DNA of 59,279 nt, taken from NCBI GenBank assembly GCA_018817405.1, contig JAHITZ010000023.1, positions 1 to 59,279 on the forward strand. Direction: 5' to 3'. Shown here piece after piece: positions 26,931-35,325 of the stretch. The DNA is from Nanobdellota archaeon (lineage in GTDB: Archaea; Nanobdellota; Nanobdellia; Pacearchaeales; GW2011-AR1). The position numbers and the translations under genes are program-made. The notes under the pieces are model-generated. The model saw only the letters and a program-made list of their open reading frames with translations. It searched no databases and was not told where the DNA came from. Position 1 is the first letter of the stretch. The number at the start of each line of letters is the position of its first letter.

Positions 26931-27911
26931 ATGAGAGAAGCATATGTCAGAGCATTAGCAGAAGAAGGAAGAAACAATCCAAGAATTTTTGGCCTTGTAG
27001 GAGACATAGGAACATTCACATATGATGAATTTAAAGCAGCTTGCCCAGATAGATTTGTTAATGTTGGAATAGCAGAGTGCAATATGGTTGGAATGGCTGC
27101 AGGTTTAGCTCTTGAAGGACAAATTCCATTTGTTTACAGCATTACACCCTTTACAACTGCAAGAGCTCTTGAGCCAATTAGAGTCGATGTCTGCTATCAA
27201 AATTTAAATGTAAAGATAGTGGGTTGTGGAAGTGGTTTCTCATATAGCACATTAGGTTGCACACATCACGCTACAGATGATATTGGTCTTATGCGTGCCT
27301 TACCAAATATGGTTGTCATCTCTCCTGCAGACCCACCAGAGGCAATGAGGGTTGTAAGGGCAGCAGTACAGCATGTTGGCCCAGTATATATTAGGATTGG
27401 GAGAAGCAAAGAGCCCATTATAACTTCAGAAGAACAAGGATTTGAAATTGGAAAAGCTACGCAATTAAGAGAAGGGAGAGATTTAACAATTATCGGAACA
27501 GGCTCAATTTTGTTTAACGCCTTGCAAGCAGCAGAAAGACTACACAGGGAAGAAGAAACAGACATTGAAGTCATTAACATGGCAACAATAAAACCCATTG
27601 ACAGAGAAGCAATTGTGCGCTCTGCTCAAAAAACAGGAAAAATCCTAACATTAGAAGAGCACAGCACTCTCGGAGGTCTGGGAAGTGCAGTTGCAGAAGT
27701 CTTAGCTGAAGAAGGGATAGCAATTCCATTTAAAAGAATGGGCTTGGATGATAAATTTTGTTATGAATATGGTCAGCATGTTGACCTGGCAAGATATTCT
27801 CAAATTGCTGAACCTTGTGTAGCGAATGCTGTTAATTCTTTTTATGGCAAACCTCCAATTTATCGCGGGACTGAGGCCTGCGGAGGATGCAGTATTTGTC
27901 TTAGAAGATAG
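26931..27911 (+). CDS. transketolase-like, C-terminal subunit
   Basis: A 326-residue protein carrying the pyrimidine-binding and C-terminal domains of transketolase: FGLVGDIG, FVNVGIAECNMVGMAAGLALEG (catalytic Glu of the IAE motif), GCTHHATDDIGLMRALPNMVVISPADPPEA, and GKILTLEEHSTLGGLGSAVAEVLAE. AAGGAG (about 26916-26921) lies a short way before the ATG, an internal-operon Shine-Dalgarno. The protein ends with ACGGCSICLRR, a Cys-rich tail that I do not know from ordinary transketolases and that could bind a metal. Confidence 0.88.
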   Translation: MREAYVRALAEEGRNNPRIFGLVGDIGTFTYDEFKAACPDRFVNVGIAECNMVGMAAGLALEGQIPFVYSITPFTTARALEPIRVDVCYQNLNVKIVGCGSGFSYSTLGCTHHATDDIGLMRALPNMVVISPADPPEAMRVVRAAVQHVGPVYIRIGRSKEPIITSEEQGFEIGKATQLREGRDLTIIGTGSILFNALQAAERLHREEETDIEVINMATIKPIDREAIVRSAQKTGKILTLEEHSTLGGLGSAVAEVLAEEGIAIPFKRMGLDDKFCYEYGQHVDLARYSQIAEPCVANAVNSFYGKPPIYRGTEACGGCSICLRR

Positions 27912-27966
27912 ATTGTTTTGTTTCAAGCACACATATTTTTATAAACATTTCTTAAAAGAAATTTAA

Positions 27967-28953
27967 ATGGAAATTGAACAAAAACAAGCATTTGAAGACC
28001 TGATGAAGAATTGGATACCTGCATTATCTTCCTATGGAACTTCTGCCAGCTTTACTAATGATTCTGAGGTTAGACTCATACCAAACCCAAACAATTCACA
28101 AGATATACCTTTCCGCGCTTTTTTTTCTTCTGGATTTTCAAGAAGACGCGAGCTAATGGAACGACAAAGAAGAACTTTGGAGGAAAGAAAAAATAAAGGT
28201 TTACCACCGAGATGGAAAAATGATGGGGCTTCATGTTTTTTATGCGATAATGTAGGACAAGCACAAGATGTGGGAGACAACCTTTTATTGCCCTTCAATG
28301 CACACCCAAACCATGTTCTAGTACCAAATCGTTACCCTTTTACAAAAAGTCATATCTTATTTTGTGCAAAGGAACATGATAAAATTTCTAGAAAAGTTCC
28401 AGAGATTATATCTGGAGAATATTTGGCTGCTGTTATTGAATTAGCTGAAAAATATGGTCTTGGCGCCCTTAGAAATCACCCACGCGCAGGAATGAGCCTG
28501 CCAGATCACGAGCATGTTCAATTTTATCCGCACATTATCTCTGATTCTTCAGGGAGAAGAATATCCCCAAACGGTTTAGAAGGATGCGATTTACAGCCAA
28601 CAGAATACGGCAGAGATGTTTGTTCTGTCGCAAGGACACGATTAGATACGTTAGCATTTAAAGGAGGAGACAGCTCAATTGAAAAAATTTTAGGGGTGTT
28701 AAGTAGATTAGAAGAGAGCAATAAAATTTTCACATGGTATTATGAACCATCTGGAAAAAATCAACAACATCAAGGATTATTTTTTCTAACGCCCCATAAA
28801 AAAGAAGATGCAGATAGAACAATTGGTGGAGGAAGTCCAGTTTACATCGTTTCTGCAAGGCTCGGAGAGACAATAAACTTTGTAGACCACATGAAAAATT
28901 TAGAAAGACACATCTTTCCAAGAGGAATGTTTCCTTGGGAAATATATATCTAA
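27967..28953 (+). CDS. HIT/GalT-superfamily protein (nucleotidyltransferase or phosphorylase-like)
   Basis: A 328-residue protein. NHPRAGMSLPDHEHVQFYP places H-E-H-V-Q at residues 181-185, the H-x-H-x-Q catalytic histidine motif of the GalT branch of the HIT superfamily. Upstream CFLCDN (90-95) resembles a zinc CxxC site, and HVLVPNRYPFTKSHILF resembles the substrate-side strand of GalT and Ap4A/GDP-hexose phosphorylases. It could transfer a nucleoside monophosphate to a sugar-1-phosphate, for example one made by the neighbouring kinase. TATA TTTTTATAAAC about 28 nt upstream. Confidence 0.72.
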   Translation: MEIEQKQAFEDLMKNWIPALSSYGTSASFTNDSEVRLIPNPNNSQDIPFRAFFSSGFSRRRELMERQRRTLEERKNKGLPPRWKNDGASCFLCDNVGQAQDVGDNLLLPFNAHPNHVLVPNRYPFTKSHILFCAKEHDKISRKVPEIISGEYLAAVIELAEKYGLGALRNHPRAGMSLPDHEHVQFYPHIISDSSGRRISPNGLEGCDLQPTEYGRDVCSVARTRLDTLAFKGGDSSIEKILGVLSRLEESNKIFTWYYEPSGKNQQHQGLFFLTPHKKEDADRTIGGGSPVYIVSARLGETINFVDHMKNLERHIFPRGMFPWEIYI

Positions 28954-29023
28954 AAGAACGCATAAAACATTATAAACTCTTTCTTTTTTGTTTTTGGAGA
29001 AAGATTAAAAAGGAAATTTCAAA

Positions 29024-30079
29024 ATGGTAGAATTCAATGTAGACAATCACAAATTAATGTTGCATCCAGAAAGAGTTGCAGAATGGGGGGAGAGAGGAGA
29101 CTGTTTTCCCGTTTATGTAGAAATAGGTCCAACAAGCGCTTGCAATCACAGATGCGTTTTTTGTGCTCTTGACTTTACAGGATATGAAGGAAAATTCATA
29201 GACAGAAAAGTTATGATTCAAACTCTTGAAGACATGGCTCAGGCAGGAGTTAAATCTACAATGTTTGCAGGAGAAGGAGAACCCTTGCTACATAAAGATA
29301 TTGGGTTGTTTACACAAACAGCTAAACAAAGTGGTTTAGATGTTTCAATGACAACCAACGGCGTTCCGCTTGTTAAAAAAAAAATGGAAGAATGCCTCCC
29401 ACACCTCTCATGGATAAGATTTAGCATAGACTCTGGAAGTCCTGAAAATTATGCAGAAGTTCATAAAACAAACCCAAGGGATTTTGAAAAGGTAATGGCA
29501 AACATTCAAGGAGTTGTAAGGTATAAGGAAACCCAAGGTCTAAGAACAACAATCGGGACTCAATTCTTAGTGATTCCACAAAATATGGGAGAAGTAACAA
29601 AATTAGCAAGAAGACTAAAAGACATTGGGGCAGACAATATCCAAATCAAACCATACTCACAACATCCAACCAGTATAAACAGTCTTTGTGTAAATCCTGG
29701 AGAATATAATCAACTAGAAGAACAGCTTCTTGATTTTGATTCTCCAGAATTCAGAGTACTTTTCAGAAGAGCAACAGCTGAAAGAATCCAATCAGGAATT
29801 CCATATGGCCAATGTCACGGGCTTCCTTTCTCCGCGCTAATTGATACAAAAGGAAATGTCATGCCATGCAACCTTTTCTATGATAAACCAGAATTTATCT
29901 ATGGGAATCTAAATAAACAAAGGTTTCCTGAAATTTGGCAAGGAAATCAGAGAAAAGAAGTTATACAAAAGTTAAATGAGATAGGTTGTGAAGATTGCCG
30001 GGCTGGTTGCAGACTTGACCCAATAAATAGATATTTAGATAGATTAAAAAACCCTCAAGACCATGATAATTTTGTTTAA
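29024..30079 (+). CDS. radical SAM protein with SPASM-type C-terminus
   Basis: A 351-residue enzyme. CNHRCVFC gives the SAM cluster Cys 40, 44 and 47; FAGEGEPLLHKDI and SIDSGSPENY are core barrel motifs. The C-terminal part has multiple Cys (CHGLPFSALIDTKGNVMPCNLF, then CEDCRAGC), the layout of SPASM/twitch domains binding extra Fe-S clusters. Members activate peptides, sugars or cofactors by dehydrogenation or epimerisation. The gene follows the GalT-like gene by 70 bp and is 8 bp before the HD-domain gene. Confidence 0.85.
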   Translation: MVEFNVDNHKLMLHPERVAEWGERGDCFPVYVEIGPTSACNHRCVFCALDFTGYEGKFIDRKVMIQTLEDMAQAGVKSTMFAGEGEPLLHKDIGLFTQTAKQSGLDVSMTTNGVPLVKKKMEECLPHLSWIRFSIDSGSPENYAEVHKTNPRDFEKVMANIQGVVRYKETQGLRTTIGTQFLVIPQNMGEVTKLARRLKDIGADNIQIKPYSQHPTSINSLCVNPGEYNQLEEQLLDFDSPEFRVLFRRATAERIQSGIPYGQCHGLPFSALIDTKGNVMPCNLFYDKPEFIYGNLNKQRFPEIWQGNQRKEVIQKLNEIGCEDCRAGCRLDPINRYLDRLKNPQDHDNFV

Positions 30080-30087
30080 CTGATAAA

Positions 30088-30834
30088 ATGAAGTTCAAAT
30101 TAGAAGATTATGGGCCTATTGATTACAGAACTTGGATTCTCGGAGATAAAGCTAGAGAAGGGGCAAATATAAAGAAAAGTAATATATTAACTTCAGAAGA
30201 ATTAAAAATATGGGATGAATCAATTAAATATCAAGACCAAAGAAATGACCCGGGCCAAGGAGAGATAGTAACTTATTTTGTGATAAAACTTCTTAATTAT
30301 CTTAAAGGCAAAAGAGAAGTTGCAGTACCTGCAGCAATCCTTCATGATACTGGTTTTTATGGAGAAGACCCAACAGCATGGAAAAAATTAGTAAATTCTG
30401 GAGCAAACACCGATACTGAAGAGCATCGCAGACCTCATCAGAACAGGGGATGTTTAATCGCTGGTAGAGTTTTAGAAAATGCCAATTATCCAGAAGAATA
30501 TCACAATGAAATTGCAGATATCATAGGTGACCATGATACGAGGAAACTGCCTACGACAGATAGCGGAAAGATTGTTAGGGCAGCTGATTTACTATGGAGA
30601 GTTACATATCCTTGTGTTCAAATCTATTTACCAGAACTGTCTGTTAAACACGCGTTAACAAAATTAGAAAAAACAAGTTTAAATTTAAAATCCCCCCATA
30701 CTCTTGGAGAAACCGAAAAACAAATAGCACGAATTGAATTAGCAAACACATTGCTCTTTAAATTCGGAAAAGCAGCACATCAAGTCCTCCAAGAAAACTA
30801 TTTAAAAGAATTAAACAAAGTACTATTGTTTTAG
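30088..30834 (+). CDS. HD-domain phosphohydrolase-like protein
   Basis: A 248-residue protein with the HD-superfamily metal pattern: AAILHDTGFYGED (His-Asp), EEHRRPHQNRGCLIAGRVL and ADIIGDHDTRK, followed by RAADLLWRV. HD proteins hydrolyse phosphomonoesters or phosphodiesters of nucleotides or sugars. It starts 8 bp after the radical SAM-SPASM gene and precedes a Nudix gene, so the pair could trim or activate the product of this cluster. The substrate is unknown. Confidence 0.78.
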   Translation: MKFKLEDYGPIDYRTWILGDKAREGANIKKSNILTSEELKIWDESIKYQDQRNDPGQGEIVTYFVIKLLNYLKGKREVAVPAAILHDTGFYGEDPTAWKKLVNSGANTDTEEHRRPHQNRGCLIAGRVLENANYPEEYHNEIADIIGDHDTRKLPTTDSGKIVRAADLLWRVTYPCVQIYLPELSVKHALTKLEKTSLNLKSPHTLGETEKQIARIELANTLLFKFGKAAHQVLQENYLKELNKVLLF

Positions 30835-30855
30835 GGATTATGAGAATTAAAGAAG

Positions 30856-31275
30856 ATGGTAATCAAAGCTACAAAGATTATATTAGTGAATCAAAGAAAT
30901 AAAGAAGTATTACTCTATCTGAGAGATAATAAACCGTCTATACCCCATCCAGGATATTGGGATTTGTTTGGAGGGTCTATAGAAGAAGGAGAATCACCTC
31001 TAGAATCAATTAAAAGAGAAGTAAAAGAAGAAATAGGCATAAAGATAAAAGACCCGATTTTTTTAGGAGATTTATTTTACAAAAAAGATTCTTTATGCAA
31101 CTATAACACCAAGATTTCAGTATTTACCGATAAGGTTGTTATTCCCTTAGACAAAATCAAATTAACAGAAGGTCAAAAACTGGAATACTTTAAACTGGAA
31201 GAATTATCTAAAATTAAATTTCCTCCTTTCTATAAGGATTTTATAATTAAAAATAGAGAGATTCTTGGAGTTTAA
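30856..31275 (+). CDS. Nudix hydrolase
   Basis: A 139-residue protein with a complete Nudix box from G40 to I62 (G-x5-E-x7-REVKEEIGI). The N-terminal strand IILVNQRNKEVLLYLRDN and HPGYWDLFGG are typical of IDI/MutT-like members. Nudix enzymes cleave nucleoside diphosphates linked to another group, for example NDP-sugars. It lies 21 bp after the HD gene. It may act on the nucleotide-linked product or intermediate of this gene block, or be a house-cleaning enzyme. Confidence 0.9.
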   Translation: MVIKATKIILVNQRNKEVLLYLRDNKPSIPHPGYWDLFGGSIEEGESPLESIKREVKEEIGIKIKDPIFLGDLFYKKDSLCNYNTKISVFTDKVVIPLDKIKLTEGQKLEYFKLEELSKIKFPPFYKDFIIKNREILGV

Positions 31276-31340
31276 TCCCATCACAACAATTATTTTAAAC
31301 TAATCTTAACAGCGTTTATACGAAAAAGAAGGCAATAAAA

Positions 31341-32234
31341 ATGAGGTCAATAAAAATTCCTGAGGAATACAATTATATCTGCGCATTCTTAAGTATGAGA
31401 TGTAATCTAAAATGTAGTTTTTGTTTAAATGATATTGACGGAGAATTTAGTAGAAACAAATTTATAGAACTTCCCGGAGAAAAATGGATTGAAGGATTAA
31501 ACAGAATAGAGTCTCGCCCAGACGTACCAGTAACATTTAGTGGAGGAGAACCTTTTTTGCATCCAGATTTTATTGAAATAATAAATAAATTAAAGCCGGA
31601 ATTAAATATAGACATCTTAACAAATCTTCAATGGGGTAAAGGAGGTATTGAAAGATTTGTCGGTGAAGTTGATCCAGCAAGAATAAAAAGAGATGCCCCA
31701 TATGCTCCAATCAGGGTTTCTTATCATCCAGAGCAAATGGGAACAGGAGAACAACTTGTTGCAGACGTAAGGAAATTACAAGATGCAGGGTTTTCAATTG
31801 GGGTATGGTCTGTTCTATACCCAAGTCCAGAGCAACTATCCGCGATTAATCAAATGCAATTTAGATGTAAGGATGCTGGGGTGGATTTTAGATTAAAAGA
31901 GTTTACAGGAGAATATCACGGAGATTTTTATGGAGATTATTCAAAATACTCTAGAGCAGCATTTAGTCAAGATGCAGAAACCCGTATGTGCCGAACATCT
32001 GAACTACTTATGGGGTCAGACGGAAGAGTATACAAGTGCCATAGAGACCTTTTTAGCGAGGAATATCCCACCGGACAGATAACTAGTCCAGATTTTCAGG
32101 CCAGTTATGAATTTAGAAGATGTGATTTGTTTGGACAATGTCATCCTTGTGACGTTAAAGTTAAAACAAGCCACAAACAAGAACTAGGATATACAAGCGT
32201 TGAGATAAAAAACCCTGAGTTTCTTATAACTTAA
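31341..32234 (+). CDS. radical SAM protein (short, Cys-rich C-terminus)
   Basis: A 297-residue radical SAM enzyme. CNLKCSFC has Cys 21, 25 and 28; VTFSGGEPFLHPDF is the GGE motif. The C-terminal third has Cys residues in MCRTSELLMGSDGRVYKCHRDLF and RRCDLFGQCHPCDVK, resembling a twitch or SPASM-like auxiliary cluster. TATA GCGTTTATACG is centred 26 nt before the ATG, so it is transcribed independently although co-directional with the preceding genes. Its 3' end overlaps the convergent TylF-like gene by 11 bp. Confidence 0.83.
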   Translation: MRSIKIPEEYNYICAFLSMRCNLKCSFCLNDIDGEFSRNKFIELPGEKWIEGLNRIESRPDVPVTFSGGEPFLHPDFIEIINKLKPELNIDILTNLQWGKGGIERFVGEVDPARIKRDAPYAPIRVSYHPEQMGTGEQLVADVRKLQDAGFSIGVWSVLYPSPEQLSAINQMQFRCKDAGVDFRLKEFTGEYHGDFYGDYSKYSRAAFSQDAETRMCRTSELLMGSDGRVYKCHRDLFSEEYPTGQITSPDFQASYEFRRCDLFGQCHPCDVKVKTSHKQELGYTSVEIKNPEFLIT

Positions 32235-32985
32235 TGGAGACTCTTCCAGTGCCATCTATCCTATTCAATAACAAACGCACATTGTTTTCTTTTATATATC
32301 TTTCAACAGCTTTTTTTGCACCAACAGAACAACCATAGTCATCTATTAGAATCACACCACCCCCCATGACAAGTGGATACAAATGTTTTAATTCATGATA
32401 GGTAGATTCGTAAAAGTCTGTGTCTAATCTTAACAAGGCAATTTTAGAGGGAGTTGTTTTTGGAATGGTATCAATTACATTCCCTTTAACAAAAATAAGA
32501 TTCTCTGCAGGGTATTTTATAGAATACATATTACGCTTGACGTCTTCCAAATTATAGACATAAGGGTTTTCTTTTTCCTCTTTGGTATATCTCTCCCAAA
32601 CATTTACTGCTTTTTCACCATCTTCACCACAAGGTTTGGGTTGACCTTCGTAAGTATCATATAGGTAAATCTTTCTATTAGTTTCTTTTAGTTTTATCAA
32701 GGTTAAAGCGATTAGTTTACAAGACTCTCCCCCAGCAACACCACATTCAACAAAATCCCCTTTAATCTTGTTTTTAATAATATATTTTAAAGAGTTGTAA
32801 AGAGAATACATCCTCTCAACTGTTGTTGTATTAACGCAATTGTCATATATCTTCATAAAATCTTTATCAGACTCCAAATCTTTTGGAAAAAACCTGCTCA
32901 CTCTATAACCTCTTTTATTTAGCCATAATTGCAGATACATCTTCCACACACCCTTCCTTTTCAGTTTATGTCCTCTTATTCTCAT
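32224..32985 (-). CDS. TylF/macrocin O-methyltransferase-like protein
   Basis: A 253-residue protein. GDFVECGVAGGESCKLIALTL is the SAM-binding loop, IYLYDTYEGQPKP the acidic strand, and ALLRLDTDFYESTYHELKHLYPLVMGGGVILIDDYG the metal-binding Asp-rich region of TylF enzymes, which methylate sugar hydroxyls with Mg. This strongly suggests an O-methylated sugar in the final glycan. The N-terminus (KLKRKGVWKMYLQLW) is basic; the ATG at 32940 is an alternative start. Confidence 0.85.
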   Translation of the reverse strand: MRIRGHKLKRKGVWKMYLQLWLNKRGYRVSRFFPKDLESDKDFMKIYDNCVNTTTVERMYSLYNSLKYIIKNKIKGDFVECGVAGGESCKLIALTLIKLKETNRKIYLYDTYEGQPKPCGEDGEKAVNVWERYTKEEKENPYVYNLEDVKRNMYSIKYPAENLIFVKGNVIDTIPKTTPSKIALLRLDTDFYESTYHELKHLYPLVMGGGVILIDDYGCSVGAKKAVERYIKENNVRLLLNRIDGTGRVSIKL

Positions 32986-33019
32986 TTTATGTTTTTCCCT
33001 TTCTACTGTTTACAATAAT

Positions 33020-33334
33020 TTAATCTTGAAAATTTGTTGTGAAACTAGATTTAAATATAGCGGAATTTAATGAAACTAGCCCATGTTTCAGATTTTTTGC
33101 CACAACCAATTCCGCAAATGCACCCATTGTTTCTGGTTTGTCTGTATCATGACAGGAAAGAACTTCGCGCCTTAGTTTCGGATAATAACCCCTCATGTCT
33201 TGTTTAACAAATTTGTACCTCTGGTTGCCGCAGATATAAACAAAATCCAAATTATTTGGAAGAGTACATGAGGCGTCTGCTGATTTCTTTTTAATCCACA
33301 TAATTTTTTTAAGTATTTCTTTTATTTTTTTCAT
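33020..33334 (-). pseudogene. decayed fragment of a class I methyltransferase (Methyltransf_24-like)
   Basis: A 104-residue open frame. LDFVYICGNQRYKFVKQDMRGYYPKL reads like the IDGNH-Y-x-x-V-x-x-D-I-x-x-Y-x-P-K-L region of Methyltransf_24 enzymes, and VLSCHDTDKP like the GGHDY loop after it. The SAM-binding half is absent, and key residues are changed (DGNH to CGNQ), so it is probably a remnant. Its start overlaps the small membrane-protein gene by 26 bp. It lies next to an intact TylF-like methyltransferase but is not a duplicate of it. Confidence 0.55.
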
Positions 33335-33533
33335 GTGTTAAATAATCTCCAAATTTTAAAAGAGAAAAAGAGAGTAAAAAACTAACCACCATCAAACCAA
33401 TAGAGAAAAGAGGGTTTTCTATAGATGTCCGAATGCCCTTTCGATAAAGAAACCCCATTATCAAAGACGAAATGAAAATAGACATTATTGTTACAACCCC
33501 CAAAGTTAAAAAAATATTATTCCTTTTCCACAT
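33309..33533 (-). CDS. small two-helix membrane protein, unknown
   Basis: A 74-residue protein with two clear hydrophobic segments (about residues 8-28 and 42-60) joined by a short basic loop and ending in a basic tail (HEKNKRNT). I do not recognise the family. It ends inside the decayed methyltransferase frame. The region 33534-33621 upstream holds no other gene. Confidence 0.4.
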   Translation of the reverse strand: MWKRNNIFLTLGVVTIMSIFISSLIMGFLYRKGIRTSIENPLFSIGLMVVSFLLSFSLLKFGDYLTHEKNKRNT

Positions 33534-33621
33534 TTTTAGACTTCACAATCGTTTATTTTCCTCTCTATCTGTCTGATGGCCACATGCTATAAAAAGATTA
33601 CGGTTCCAATTTAATTTATGT

Positions 33622-35280
33622 TTATTTTATATTCCTAACACTCATTGTACTTCTTATTTTTCTAATGGCTTTTTCACTACGAGATTTCAAATAGGGAAAA
33701 CTTCCAGATAATTTCATTAAAGAGCTTACAACAACAAAACGCATACCACATTCCCTGCAATAAATCACTCTCCTATAAAGCAATCTCTTTTGAAGATTGT
33801 AATTTCCATACTCAATATTTTTTTTACAAAAAGGACAGTTCACTTTAACTTTATACCTCTTTCCTCCTTTATCCTTTTTCACAGATAGGGGGGTTATATG
33901 TCTAAAATAATTATCTACTAAACGTGGAACCTCTTTAACAAGTTCGCCAAATTCTTTTTCTTTCATTTTATCCGTCATGTTCAAAGCCTTTTTTCCTTCC
34001 AACGCACCCAATATAAATTTTAATTTATCTTTGATAAGCCCCTTTTTTAAACAATGGAGATATACCGCACTTCCAGGATAAGGTTGAATAAATCCCAATC
34101 CTACTTGACCATGACAATTTTTCCTCCAATAATCTAATGTTTTTTTTGCAGTTTCTTTTGTTTCAGCAACATCGCCGAAAATAAAGTTGCCTTGAATACC
34201 TATTTTTTCATTTAATGTGGATCTGATGGCAAAGTCAATCTGCTCTGGTTTTATTGGTTTCCTCATGCTCTTCAAAACCTTCGGGTCCATACTTTCAAAT
34301 CCATAGCTAATAACACTACATCCAGAATCCTTCATGGTTTTTAACAAATCCTTATCAATACCAACTACAGATAATTGACAGTACCATTTTATCTTTTGAG
34401 GAAGTTCTTTATTTATCTCTTTTATTTTCTCACAAAATTCATATATTCTCTCTTTTTTAAAAGAAAACATATCATCATATAGTGCCACTATATTTATTTT
34501 GTACTTCTTTATTGCCATTTTAATTTCATTTATTACATCCTCTATGGATCTCTCTCTATACTTGTATCCTATGCTGTGATAACAAAAAGTACATTGGAAC
34601 GGGCAAGACCTACTGGACATTATGGGATAAGGTACAGGGTAATCATACGACTGATTATAGTGCTGTTGATTACAATATAAATGCTTTAAGTATTCTTTAA
34701 ACTCAAATCCTTCAAAATCTGGATAAGGGATAGATTCTATGTCCTTAATCGGTTCTCTTTTTTCAGTAACCTTTGTTTTCCCTTTTTCATCCTTGTAGAT
34801 TATTCCTTTTACTTTGCTGAAATCACCTTTTTTCTTGATGCAATCTAATAATTCAACAATCGTTATTTCTCCTTCTCCTAAAACTCCAAAATCCAGACCT
34901 AACGAATTAAAAATCAATTCAGGCTCGCTTGTAATTAACGCCCCTCCAACAATAAATTTGGGATGGGACGAATGTTCTTTTACACATTTTCTAATTTCTT
35001 CAGTTACAACATAATTTGGCCCCCCCACGAGTTGTGTACAGACGACGTCATATTTTTCCTTGTCCAATTCTTTTCCTAATATTTCAGAAATAGTTCCTTC
35101 CCGATGATTTAAATTTAAACAATCAGAATTATACCCGGCCTTTTTTATTGCAGAAGAAATATATGTCAATCCTAAAGGGATCATATAATTATAATTAACT
35201 TTCGTCGTGAGTATTAATTTTGGCATCACGATTAATACTTTAAAATCTTTTCTTGATGGGACTTGTTTATTTTTAACCAT
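33622..35280 (-). CDS. B12-binding radical SAM protein with C-terminal zinc-ribbon-like domain
   Basis: A 552-residue protein. The N-terminal cobalamin-type domain contains IPLGLTYISSAIKKAGY, VVCTQLVGGPNYVV and VLGEGEITIVELL. The radical SAM motif is CPFQCTFC (Cys 226, 230, 233), followed by NIVALYDDMFSF and ISYGFESMDPKVLKSMRK. After residue about 485 there is an extra domain with two CxxC pairs (NCPFCKK...IYCRECGMRF), unlike its paralogues here. TATA TTTTTATATAC is centred about 27 nt before the ATG. The reaction is unknown. Confidence 0.84.
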   Translation of the reverse strand: MVKNKQVPSRKDFKVLIVMPKLILTTKVNYNYMIPLGLTYISSAIKKAGYNSDCLNLNHREGTISEILGKELDKEKYDVVCTQLVGGPNYVVTEEIRKCVKEHSSHPKFIVGGALITSEPELIFNSLGLDFGVLGEGEITIVELLDCIKKKGDFSKVKGIIYKDEKGKTKVTEKREPIKDIESIPYPDFEGFEFKEYLKHLYCNQQHYNQSYDYPVPYPIMSSRSCPFQCTFCYHSIGYKYRERSIEDVINEIKMAIKKYKINIVALYDDMFSFKKERIYEFCEKIKEINKELPQKIKWYCQLSVVGIDKDLLKTMKDSGCSVISYGFESMDPKVLKSMRKPIKPEQIDFAIRSTLNEKIGIQGNFIFGDVAETKETAKKTLDYWRKNCHGQVGLGFIQPYPGSAVYLHCLKKGLIKDKLKFILGALEGKKALNMTDKMKEKEFGELVKEVPRLVDNYFRHITPLSVKKDKGGKRYKVKVNCPFCKKNIEYGNYNLQKRLLYRRVIYCRECGMRFVVVSSLMKLSGSFPYLKSRSEKAIRKIRSTMSVRNIK

Positions 35281-35325
35281 GTGGTTAGTTCATAAAAAGT
35301 ATATAAAAATATATCTGTCATCGAG

